Assembly: GCA_012064415.1 (NCBI GenBank)
Contig: SSNU01000024.1
Location: 249,812 to 313,811 of the forward strand
Length of the DNA stretch: 64,000 bases
Source: Gyrodactylus bullatarudis
Lineage: Eukaryota; Platyhelminthes; Monogenea; Gyrodactylidea; Gyrodactylidae
Direction of reading: 5' to 3'
This document shows positions 1-12,200 of the stretch, piece after piece (the first letter of the stretch is position 1; the number at the start of each line of letters is the position of its first letter). The notes below the pieces were generated by a model. It was not told where the DNA came from. It saw only the letters and a list, made by a program, of their open reading frames with translations, and searched no databases. Both the position numbers and the translations under genes were made by a program.

Positions 1-2709
1 CCAACTTCATGTAGCAATCACTTATTAAAAATCTAACTCTATAGTTCAACTGAAGGGTTAATCTTTGAACCCTGCTCTTTCCCTTTGTTCTCCATATTTA
101 TTTTTCTAACTCTATATACTACAATACAGCTCAATACTTGTGTATAAACTCTATTGATGGCTTTTGAGTAAACATAAGGCAGATAATGAATAAAAATAAA
201 TGTGGAGGTTGTGTCAACAACGTCTCATCTCTCTATTATTTTTCATATTTCTTAGGCTTAGATTCTGCAGAGTTCTTATACGTTTTTATAGATTTTACTT
301 ATTTTTTATTTTTTTCCTATCAATTTTACCTTGATTTTCCCAATATATTAAAGCTATGATTGTCATAAGCTCTGAATCAGTTTCAGAGTCCTATGAAGGA
401 CTTATCAAGGTACAGTTGGGAGGAAGAGAAATGCAGAAAAAATAAATGGAAAACAGATATGAATTTTATCGATTCCCCATGGCATGTAATAGGCAATTAG
501 AATTTCTTCCTCTCTTTGTACTTTAGAGGGAAATTCCTATTTCTAGTTTATTTCTTCATTGGTATTTCCTCCAACAAGGAAAATATGCAATACACATTTA
601 CATCTCTGATACTCTGTGTGTGGGTGTGTAGATGTTGATGATAACCCAACGTGAAATGCTGGATTTCTCACACGTTGTTAGATTATTCAAAACGTGTGAA
701 CATGTGCCAACTAACTGAGAAGGAATCGAAAGAACCTCTCAAAAGAACGCTATTACAGTCATCATAGTCATTCAGTGTGCAAGAACCCATTCCAGAAAAA
801 GAACAAAATATTAAGCCTTAAAGTCCCCGAGAATTTTTTTTCATGACTCGAATTCAGTCTTTTGTCTATCCTATGGTTTGTGAATACGCTGATTACGAAT
901 CCACAGTTGATCCAAAAACAGGCTATCTTTGTAGATTTAGCGGATAGAGTTCAGGTGATTGCATATTTGGATTCTAGAGGTATGATTCCTCGATAAAAGT
1001 TATCTTACCTTGTACCTATGACACTGGGAAGTAGGCTTTCAAAAATTGTTTTAAACAAAAATTAATTTATTGAAAAAAATCAACTCTCTTTGAATTAGTG
1101 TATAGCCCGATTCTGAAGAATGATAGAGCCGAGATCTTTGCGTATTCCAGGAGATTAATAAATTTCCTATCGAATGAGGGGTAAACGAAGTATTTCCTGA
1201 GGTTTAAATTCTTGTTTTGTCAAGCGGTGCATTCTTCTTTTGTCACAATTTCAATCGATGTTGAGAATATGCACCGAAAGTTCTTTCGCTTAGATAATAC
1301 ACAGAGGTCCTGTTTTGATTTTTAGTAGACTATTTCAGTGGAAATCAGTACAAATCTGATCTATCTAAAGATTCTGAAGCTTTCAGGAGAAGAAGGAATC
1401 TTCATCAACTGTATTATAATGAGAGCAAAAAACTGAGAAATTCAACAAACAACCTTGGTACTGTTTATATTTTAGAGCACATGTTGTTTTTCTTGCATAA
1501 TTTTCCTTCTACATAGAGAGAAATTCACAGCTGACTGGGCTTACTTGATAAATACAGTTATTTTGTACTTTATGAAACGAATCTAACACATGAATTTGTT
1601 ACTCTCTCTTTACTCAATATGGTTGAGAACATTGCGTTGTTGTTTTTCTTTATAATATTAATTGAGATGCTAAATGATCATTTGTCTGTAGAGAAGATTG
1701 GGCTACGATATATTAGAATTGAGCAAGTGAAAATAGTAGTACGTATTGTGATGTGAATTTATTAATCATAGTGGTTTTTAAAGGATATACCTAGCATATA
1801 TTCGAATACCACGACAGCTTTCCTCTGGAAAGTTAGAAGATTAATCGATAGATAGTTGAGTTCTCTTGTGATTATTCAGATTCCCTGAGTTGGTTTTCAA
1901 TCTTCTTTCCTCACTTTCCTCCTTAAATGATAGAGTTCATTGGGGCCAATTTTGTTAGTGGGCTTAACAGATGGGTCAAATTGAGTTATCACTCTTCTCT
2001 GTGGTTGTAATCTTTGTCAAGGTTCTGATTGAGTAGATGTATTGGACATCAAATACCACAACAGCACTAAAGCATATGTAAAATAACTAATTATAGTTCT
2101 AGTGACTAATTTGGGTTATTTTCTGGTCTCTCAAAAGCATCAAGGCCCTCTGAAATCTTTATCCGAGACCATTTAGTGTCGTAGGATGGATTGTGAAATA
2201 GAAGGGGGTACCTGCAGCAAAACGGGGGTTACAGTACTCGTAATAAGGGGGTGGAATGAATGTGTGAAAAGTACAATTTCCCCCTGAATGACAGGCACTT
2301 AATTTATAGCCCACATTACAAATAACATGGAAAAACGGAATGCCCAAAGTTTAATTGAATTTTTTCCCATAGTACACAGGACTGCCTCGTTACCGCTGAC
2401 CCATACAACTGACAATGTCTGTCTAAAGATGGCTGCTGACTCCACAGACTACTCCCTGCACGCTGAAGCATCAATTTATGTTAGTTTAAAGTTTTTATAC
2501 AGGTTTCAGCATCTCTTTTTCAGACTTTTCAATACTACTCTCAGTATTACTGGTAGAAACTCGGTATAGAAAGGTCTCTTGGAGAGAAAAGCTTAGGTTA
2601 AAGACTATTTTGTTGAGAAATACTCATGATCATTTTGAGTCAGATGAAGCGTCTAAATTAATACAGTATTTTTTCATTTCCCCCCTATTCTTAAGCCCAA
2701 CTTCCCTAG
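1..2709. other. Non-coding flank, no supported gene
   Basis: AT-rich sequence with only short accidental open frames. I looked for an MH1 (DNA-binding) exon of the SMAD gene that starts at 2710 and saw none on either strand. The stretch is most likely intergenic or a SMAD intron. A pyrimidine-rich tract directly before 2710 ends in AG and reads as a splice acceptor. Confidence 0.6.
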
Positions 2710-3508
<799 letters not shown>

Positions 3509-4332
3509 GGCCTTCACCATCTTCCATGCTCTTTCCATTCAAAAAATGTCAATCCCCCCTCAACCCCTCAATCGATGTATGCAAATCCATATAAAAAATT
3601 CCCTGTTTGTATGGGGCATAATTGCCCCTTCAGTTCTGCCTTGAGTTTTGCCAAAGAAAATATTTTTAAGAGAGAAAAATAGCATTTAACTTCCTTTAAA
3701 TTATCACTATCTACAATTTGAATTTGTTTATTAATCTAAGAGAGTCTCTTGTGGGTGCTTAAGTGAGAGACTACTCCTAAACTTTTGAGGGGCGCCATTT
3801 TAACAGACAATACACACTGAGATTCGCTTTTTTTGTGATTTTAAAGAATACGAGAGAATACGAAAGGTGATGTTGAATTAACCAAAGAGGGACATGTCTA
3901 AAATGTCCCCACCCCACCCCTTTTGTTTACTCTCTTGACTAGATGTTATTCAAATGCCCAAGAATTGTCTTTTTTCTCTTTATCTGCATATATATAACTC
4001 AATCCATTATATACATTGTATTTTAAAATAATCACACTTTACTTATACTTGTATAATTATTATATGTATAACAGAGATAAAAATTATAGAAAGATTTTAA
4101 GAGACACTATACACACTCAATGTAATCAAAAAGACCCTTTGGATTAATTTATAAAAAGATGTTTGTTTTACTACTAATCTCTACCATGTATTTGAAAGAA
4201 TATATTCAGAATTTTTTTTACAATTCTCTTCTCATTAATTAATTCCAACTCAAGTAGTGTTCAAGGAAATGGGCAGGTTATGTATAGAAAGAGGTCATGT
4301 ATTTTGAATTAAACATGTGAGATAAAAAATAA
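3509..4332. other. Intergenic, convergent 3' flanks
   Basis: Between the SMAD stop and the RPL7 stop (tail-to-tail genes). It is AT-rich with short tandem AT tracts and several AATAAA-like words. No coding signal was seen. Confidence 0.6.
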
Positions 4333-5227
4333 TTAAACCATTTTAGTTAGGATACTGTCAACATTGTGGAAGCGGCCGGCAACTTTCCAGTCTTCTGGTG
4401 AAATTTTCCTCCCATTACTAAAGACGTCGAGAATCTTTTTGGGGGGATGGTTCAACTTGATGGGAAGCATGAAGGTGTTGATCTCGACAAAGTTGGCACT
4501 AAGGTTAATAAGCTCACTAATCAAGTCCTCGATGCAAATGAGATTGATACCCTTTGGTGTGAAGTAGTCCTCAATTAGCTGATTGTTGATAGAGGTCTTT
4601 TTGCCGGATGTTGGGGACAGGGTGAAGCCACGCTTGTAAATGATATCAGTGACAGTCTTGACTGATGGGAAGCCCCAGATAACATAGGGAGATACAATTG
4701 TCAATAACTAAAGAGTTGAGTAGTTTACAAATTACTTTTATCGGACACAACAAAAGATAAAAACTCACTTGCAACATTGGCTCGGTAATTTTAAGGAAGA
4801 CACATTGATTAGGAGTATCGAGACGTAGCCTCTTGAAGACGTCCATGGTAGCCTGGCTGAGACCTTCGTCGCCACAGACACGAACGATTACACCAAGTCT
4901 CGCCTTTCCAGCAATTAATTCTGGAGCTTTCTTTCGGGTGTTGTTGATAATCCGCTTTTCATCGATCAAAGATTTCTTAGCCATCTAGGGGAAATCTTTT
5001 AGAAAATAATATAAATTACACTAATGAGAATAATGGGATTCTTGATTTTTGATCTATTCTTCTTGGCCTGTTCATGGAGAGCTTGGAGTCTCTTCTTTCT
5101 GGCTTTTACAGTATCAAAGTTGAGGGTACGTCTCCTTTTTAAAAGGGTCACATCCTTGGTCGGGAGCTTTTCCAATGGAGGATTTTGTAAACTAGACAAT
5201 ATTTAATAGGAAAGCTTACAAAACCAT
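4333..5227 (-). CDS. RPL7: 60S ribosomal protein L7 (uL30)
   Basis: Four exons on the minus strand: 5227-5220 (ATG GTT TT), 5191 to about 5020, 4984-4769 and 4707-4333. Introns are 28, about 35 and 61 nt. The first exon is only 8 nt long. The main open frame has no ATG of its own, so this tiny exon supplies the start and splices in frame to give MVFLQNPP. Recognisable RPL7 landmarks are the basic N-terminus, ARLGVIVRV, ITEPMLQ, the conserved VSPYVIWGFPSVKTV and IYKRGF block, ICIEDLISEL, and a C-terminus ending LTKMV. The protein binds rRNA in the large subunit. The C-terminal 40 residues diverge from the usual N-GGD-GNREDQIN pattern but keep NG and PED. The paralogue RPL7L1 was considered. 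The closing KMV and overall spacing favour RPL7. Confidence 0.85.
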
Positions 5228-5535
5228 GCTTATTAATACCAAATTTTTCGAATTATCTACTTATTCAAACAATTCAATGCACGAAAGAAAACAAGTTTTT
5301 TTCTTTCTGTCAAAATGAATGATTATCATTTCAATTTGAAATTTATGATAAGTTAAATATTTTTTGATGTCGTGATTTATGGATTGAGTATAAAGTGGGA
5401 TTCCATATAAGAATTATACAATATATAGAAACAAAATTGAAGTTGAGAGAAGCTCATTTCCGTAAAAATTAAATATATATTGATTATTATTAATACAAAA
5501 ATATAAAATCAAAAACGTTAAAGATTGTCGATCAT
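5228..5535. other. Intergenic between RPL7 start and MFSD1 stop
   Basis: About 300 bp of AT-rich sequence upstream of RPL7. It must hold the RPL7 promoter and the MFSD1 3' UTR. No distinct element was recognised. Confidence 0.5.
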
Positions 5536-7287
5536 CTATAGCTCGGCGTCACAATTTTCCTCGTCTTGCTCTTTTTTTCTGTCCTTGGCACTCTGATTGA
5601 GTTTGCCTCCATTCTTTATATCCCAAAAGTAAATGAAAATAACACCAGCCAGGGCAATGTAGAGGAAAGCAACAAAGGTTAATTCAAGGAAAAAGTATCC
5701 TTTATGATCGATAATGACTCCGGCCAGAAGCATAGACAAAGCTAAGCCAAGATTCTGAATTGACTGAATGATTCCATAGGCGGTACCATGATATTTACTT
5801 GGCAGAACCATACCGACCATAGGCCATAAACTAGAGGCGAGAATAGAATACGACAGACCCATCACAATTGTCAACAAAATTGGCGGGATTGAACCAGCTG
5901 GAATAAAAGCAAACAGACCATGACAGGCCAAGGTGATGATTGTTCCAGCTGTAAAAGACAATACAATAAATTTAGTTCATTTCTCTGATAAATTCCAGAC
6001 ACAAATACTTTTACAAGTCTACGAGAATGATGATAAAAAAAAGAATGTATTTTGAAAGAAAAAACATTTTTCTCAACTTTAGTTCAAAGGTCAACGGAGA
6101 AATCAATAAATTCGAAAGTTCAGTTTACAGAGATGAAAAATAATAAAACTCAAGGAGCAAAGTCCGCCATAAGCGATTAAGGGGAATATCTGAAGACTTA
6201 CCAGCTAGCCAAAAGATGTTCTTCCCAGTACAATCAATGAGAGTGCCGAGGACAGGACAGGCAGCTGCACTAACAATGTAAATCATGCTATTAACCAGAC
6301 TGGCATACTCGACAGAGCACTCGAATTTCCCTGAGGAGAGAAAAACAAATTAGAGAATGAAGAGAGATTACTTTCAAAGAATGTCTGTCCAACAGCAACA
6401 AAGGGAAACACTGAAATGTAGTAAAAGACACAGATTAAACAAATCCACCAAATGGCAGCAGGAAAGTAGAGAATTTCCACTAGAGAAAAGCCCATCTTTT
6501 TCGTCTTTTTCTTGTTCTTCTTTTCAATTAATTCCTCGTCATCTGCATTTGAGATGGTGTTGTCGTCACTGGCTAAACTGGCATTTTCCCCTTTGTCGTC
6601 ACTGTCCTTGATAATGCTCAGAAGAATTTCTTTCCTTCTATCAAAGTAAATCATAATGCCAGAGCAGACGAGAGAGTATATGCAAGTTATCCCAGCTATG
6701 AATAGAGCAATGCCCAGAGCCTGTGACCCAGTGTAAGAAACATTGCTAGCAATGTACTTGTACAATTTATCCATGACATTCATATTGACAGTGGAGCCGA
6801 GACGGGAGATGCTGAGTTGTAGGCCAAAAACAAAGTTTATCTCAGACATTGGGAACCATGAGATGCAATAAGTATTCTGAGCGACGCACAACGATTCCCC
6901 ACCAATTCCATACAAGAAACGACCCAGGTAAATAACCCAGAGGACATTGGTATAGACGCCAGCGGCAAAAATCAACTGAGCGATGAGAATTATCGTGGCA
7001 AAAATGAAAGCTCCCCATCGTAAACCGAATACATTATCTAGAAGATAGCCTCCGATGAATGAGAGAATCACATTGGGCCAAGAATAAAGACTGTACATCT
7101 TCATGAAGGCAGTCACGTCCATATTGAGAACGTTGAGGAAAGTATCTTGTAGAGCTGCAGGATTATCGTAGCAAAAGTAACTTCCAAAGCATATAAAACA
7201 CATGAAAAATAGCATGAGGTAGCGATGGAGCTTCCTCTTTGGATCACAAGGCAGGCATATTGGATTTTCTACGTCAATTTCTGACAT
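5536..7287 (-). CDS. MFSD1: Major facilitator superfamily transporter, MFSD1-like
   Basis: Three exons: 7287-6372, 6330-6202 and 5948-5536 (introns 41 and 253 nt), giving 485 codons against 465 in human MFSD1. It is a polytopic protein with about 12 hydrophobic segments. MFSD1 signatures are visible: FLYGIGGESLCVAQNTYCISWF, FGLQLSISRLGSTVNMN, VFPFVAVG, CTGKNIFW, SYSILASSLWPMVG, GTAYGIIQSIQNLGLA and GGKLNQSAKDRK near the C-terminus. MFSD1 is a lysosomal membrane transporter (dipeptides in mammals). A charged cytosolic insert of about 45 residues (Asp/Glu then Lys-rich) lies between TM6 and TM7. The first ATG of the open frame at 7287 is used, because upstream codons are not ATG. It is head-to-head with MRPL1, 123 bp apart. 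Confidence 0.92.
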
Positions 7288-7410
7288 AATCAAATTTTTA
7301 AACCAAAAATTATTGAGCTAATTTGAAGGACCGCAACTTAAATTAAGTTAATTATCATTGATAATTAATTTAACAACATTAATTTGTTTCAAAGAAGAAA
7401 AGATACAAAA
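7288..7410. promoter_or_regulatory. Bidirectional promoter region MFSD1/MRPL1
   Basis: Only 123 bp separate the divergent start codons of MFSD1 (minus) and MRPL1 (plus). The stretch is AT-rich with an inverted AATTAA-type word cluster near 7340-7375 and no clear TATA box. Confidence 0.4.
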
Positions 7411-8612
7411 ATGTTGTCAAATCCTAAACTTCTTATATGCACACTGGAGAATTCCAAGAAGATCTTGGCTTCCTCTTTAAGATTTAAGAATAACTTTAGG
7501 GTCAAGACAATCGGTGGCAGTAGCTCCGAAAAGTCTACAAACAAAAGACTCGCCATTCAGAATGCAGCAGCCTTGCAAAATCGAGTCAAATGGGAACGAG
7601 AAATGTCCAGGGCTGAAAAACTACCAGATTTACCTCAGAATAATAGTCGGGTCTACATGCTTGATGATTTTAAGTCCACCCCCATGGCCTTGGACGATGC
7701 TGTAAACATTCTAAAGTTGGCTAGTCAAGCTGAAGTTTTTGATTGTGCTGAGAATCCGATTCGTGTCAAGGTATTTTTAAACCTCTCTAACTAGTTTATA
7801 ATATTTTCAATTCCTCTTGGAATTAATTCTCTCACATTTTTTTCTTTTAGATATTGAGATATCAAATTTCCTATTTTTATTAACTTTTCTTGTTGTTACT
7901 TGCAAGTAGAAAAGAAAATATATAAACTGTTTTTTATTAAGCTTTTCTTAAATATGAAAACAAAAAGTAACGCTAAATTCATCAATCCAATGGAAGCTCA
8001 TGTCATTCTCCCCCATAAACTGGAAAGCCTGCCCCCTCTCAAGATTATGATGATATGTAAGGATCGTAGTGAGACCGATTCCCTGAGGAATTGCGGTGCC
8101 AAATTTGTTGGAGATGAAGATCTTTTGGAGAAGGTTACCACAGGTGTCATTCATTACTCAGAGTACGACATTGTCCTGGCCAATTCTAGTCTAGAGAAGA
8201 CCATCTTTAAGATGAAAAGTATCTTCAAGGTTAGTTTTTGAAGGAATGACCTTTGCTTACTGATTTTGACAGGATTTTGCAGGACAAACTGCCTAGTATC
8301 AAATCAAGACAGATGACCGATAACCTCCTTGGAGCCTACAACAACTTCAAGGATATCACTCTAACCTCAACAGAAGCAGTGCTTGGTGTACCGGAGGAAA
8401 ATAGCCTCACTATTCCCATTGGCCATGTGAATTGGCCCATTCAACATTTGTCCGACAACCTCAGAGCCTACATCGAACAATATGAAAAGATTAAGTCGGG
8501 CAGATTAGTCGGAGATCTCTTCAAAAGAGGCGAAATCTTCCTACGTCCAATTGACCTGCGTCTCAACATTGATCTAGAATCCTTTAACAACACTGCACAA
8601 TCTACTGAATAA
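7411..8612 (+). CDS. MRPL1: Mitochondrial large ribosomal subunit protein uL1m
   Basis: Three exons: 7411-7770, 7942-8229 and 8283-8612 (introns 171 and 53 nt). They sum to exactly 978 nt, 325 aa plus stop, the same length as human MRPL1. The N-terminus is basic and hydroxylated, without acidic residues at the very start, and fits a mitochondrial presequence. L1-family features are an acidic block followed by ALDDAVNILKL, LFLNMK then ILPH, GAKFVGDEDLLEKV with YDIVLANS, an IGHVNWP segment near the C-terminus and IDLRLNIDLES at the end. It acts at the L1 stalk of the mitoribosome. I chose ATG 7411 over an upstream non-ATG extension because it gives a plausible targeting peptide. Confidence 0.88.
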
Positions 8613-9264
8613 ATAGGCTTTCTTTTAATGAATCTATTTCACTAAATATATACAGTGTATATTATAAATACAATTTACATTTCAATCTCTGATTTTCTTT
8701 TTTTTTAAATATACAGTTGTAGATATCCCAAGAAATGTTAATTACATATAAGTACAAATTCAAAAGAGGTGTTTCCAAATCATTTGTAATACGCTAATGA
8801 AATGTATGTGTGTGTATTTTGTAGTTGAAATTAAAAAAAAAACGGGGAGAGGTGTCTGTAATGCGTGTGTAATTTGCTTATTTCTGTATAATGAAATATG
8901 ATAATTTAGTGAAAGAACACATCTATCTGAAATATCAGATAAAATGCACAGATTCTTGTATTGGGTAGAGAGAGAGAGAGAAACCCCAAAAAAAACAGTA
9001 TGATGCCACATTCAGTGGTACATTAATGGGAAATTGAAAAATAAAAAAAACTAATGTGCACCAATAGAAACGATTAGCCAATCAGAGAGAAGATACACTT
9101 GATTAAAATCATTGAAAAAATCATTTGAATGAATCATAGTGAAAATCAGTTCTACGCAAATCATGAAAGAATTCAATTTCATTGTTTTGAGTAAAACTAC
9201 AAATACTCCTAGTTATTTATGATCGAGCCCACTACGTCTACCTCACTTGCATCTTCAAAGGGAC
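8613..9264. other. Intergenic
   Basis: AT-rich with GA dinucleotide and poly-A runs around 8965-9000. No coding signal on either strand. A possible splice acceptor directly precedes 9261, so the next gene may have an unseen upstream exon. Confidence 0.5.
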
Positions 9265-12200
9265 ATGAGCACAGGGGAGGCTCTCTCTCTGCCTAACGAC
9301 CAGCTAAGGGGATTCTTGGCCTCGTTAAATTCATCCTGGTTCGCTGACCATTTGAAGTTGAATGAATCCTACTGCCTTGTCCTGAGGAGAATAACCAAAG
9401 TTATGCGATCTTCGGATAAACCCCTCCTGGTCGACTTGAATCTGGAACTAGCCCTGATGCCGACAGAGGGTCAAGAGAATCACAGCGGTGACTGCATCAA
9501 TCTGGCCAATATCAGCGACGACCTTGTGGATAGAATAAACCGTGAGCCTTCCTAGCAACATTGCCCAACATCTTTGTTGTCTCTGGGTCTTCCTATTAAA
9601 GAAAGCCTTTTTTTGAATTCATTTAGCTAGCCTCATTGTTCTGGGGGTCTGTGCCACTATAATCTTCCTATTTATTCTTGTTATATCGGCAATAAAATTT
9701 CGGTGAGTTCATCCCATCTCTCGGTATTGTCTTTTTTTGCTAATTCAATTAAAAAAACACGACTCACTCGTTTGTTTTTAAGCCTTGAGGAATTTATTTC
9801 CGTGTCTTGCACTCAATCTATTGTCTATCAAGTGACCAGGACGTGCTTGACAAATGATTGAGCTAAGTTATGTGAATTATTCTAAACTTTTATTTACCAG
9901 GCAAAGGTTGATACACCAACGTCGCTTCGAGGGTCACATCAAGCCTGGTTTCATCTTTGACATGAACCAGACCATGTCTGGTGGGAAAATCAACCAAAAC
10001 GTGAGAAAATCCTCTTTCAAGAAGCCTCAGAATGCCCTCTTAGTATCCCAGGGCAAACTATCTAGAAATTCAAAAGTACCCATTGTCGGTTATATAGATG
10101 AAGGTGCTGAGAATGTCTCCAGCCCAATGGACTTTCCCCAGGTTATCGAAATGGACAAGGAACGCAGACTATTGGAATGGGTCCAGAGTAATTCGAGGCA
10201 TGGCTATCTAGCTGACACCATGATCCCAATTAAGGTGAGTTTAGATGAAAATAAAAAGTGCCAAATAGAGATCCCAATAACAAGTCCAACTCCCACATAA
10301 GTTGAGATTATATTTTGGCCTAGTCTCACTTGCTAATTGGTCACTGGATCGAGTGACTGACTCTGATTAAGGAATTAAAAGTGCGTAATTTTAAACTACA
10401 AAAGACTTATCAACTCTGATCGTATGTGCTACAGGCGAAGAAAGAAAGACTTCTCTGAGGTCACATTAATTTTCTCTAAGAATCTTTTTCATTTTGTAGT
10501 GGAAAGATTAAAAAAATACATGTTAACCCACACAAATGCGGATTATTCATGTACAAAGACGTGCTTAAGAAGGAAAAGTTCAATCACACAAGATTACACA
10601 CTATTAGAATCTTCATCTTTTCACTATACTACTTCCCAGGCACGGAAGAGAGAAAGAGAGAGAGAGTCTGAATAAACAATCATTAGGCTTAAAACTCATC
10701 TTCTTACCGACTCCTCTGTCTATAGATCTAATGAATAGTTCTTTATTTTGTATTGAGACATGTTTCACTATGAGGTAAACCTGAATATCTTGGAAAGGGA
10801 AACAAATAGTGATCTCATCATGAAGGGAAACCGGTTCGTTGTTCTTTGATGTGTGAGGAAAGTTGAAAACTTTTGATGTTCTGGTATGCTGAAAAAACCA
10901 TTTTCCCTGGTATCGTTAATTTTTCCCAAATTGACCGAATATTTCAGGATGCATTCAGTATTAATTTGACGTGATTAATCTGATTTAAAACATGAAATTC
11001 AATAACTATAGGGAATATTTCATTAAAGTATTCCATTTCACAGGCCTATAACCGGTGTATGCTGAATCGTCTCAAATCCTCCTGTACGAATCATAACCCC
11101 TGTACGAAATGTTCTTGTCGGCGATACAACCAATTTCCAGTGTACGAGAGTCGTCTGAGAGCCCAACGCTCACGCTACTACCAGAGCCATCAAATTTCGA
11201 AGAATTGGGATTTCTCCAAACTTGAAATTCCCGACGAGGAAGAGGTCATTGGCGAGGACATTTACAATGTCACCTACCAGCCAATCGACTTTATGAACTC
11301 ATCAATCAACCAAGAAGACTGTACGCATAGAGCCAGGAAAAAGTTTGCAATTTCGCCGCATCAGCAAGGGAACGTGTACGGTTGCTGTCATCCGGAGAGA
11401 CACGAGTCCCAATCAAGGTCCTGCTCACAGCAAGGGTGCTTCCCAGCTAATTCTTCTGAAGTGTATGTCCTAATCCCTTTAGTTAAAGATTGAGAATTTT
11501 TTAGCTTAAACTTGCTCATGTCTCAACTAGCTTTTTAATCCCAGAAAGTCTCGTTTAATCATTAACAAGTAAAGATTTTCTTGGAATTCTTACAAATAAA
11601 TCTCCTTTTGTGGCCTATTTTTGCTATGATTTATCACGTACAACCACGTACTAACTTGACTTTCTTTGATAAAAATAATTATTCTATTGTATATTTCATC
11701 TGGAAATCTGTAGGTCTAACATGTCACGTATCTTGGTTACCATAGAGTAATGATAATAATAATCAATTGTTGCATTCTGAAAGCAAGAACTCAATTCTTT
11801 ACACATTACAGCTCCAAGAGGACCGACTTTGATGCTAAAGAGGTAATGCTTCACCAATATTCCCAGAAAATATAGCGATATTTTATGAAAAAATGTACTA
11901 TTTCATTACAGATAATTCGTTATTCCGAGAGTAACCTCTGTAATTCCCAGTCAAGCTCTCCGAACAAGGTATGTTATTTCATTCAAATTAGGAAATATTC
12001 TAGAAATATTAAGATGTATGTTAAGGACCTAAAGTTTTAATGAAGATACAATAGTAATTTACACATTGAACCAATCAGGATTGAGTAAATTTAAACCCAG
12101 TGTAAAACCAAACACAAACTTTGAATAGAGCATAATTAATTTGAAATCAAGGAACACATGAGCCAAGACAATACACATTGACAGTTCCTCTTTTCTAATT

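Noticed and set aside
2159..2347. Minus-strand frame with a PPPYY stretch, like a SMAD linker PPxY
   Set aside because: Wrong strand relative to the SMAD gene, no ATG start, no neighbours in frame.
8760..9011. 83-codon minus-strand frame
   Set aside because: Low-complexity AT/GA sequence, no splice or start context, no signal peptide.
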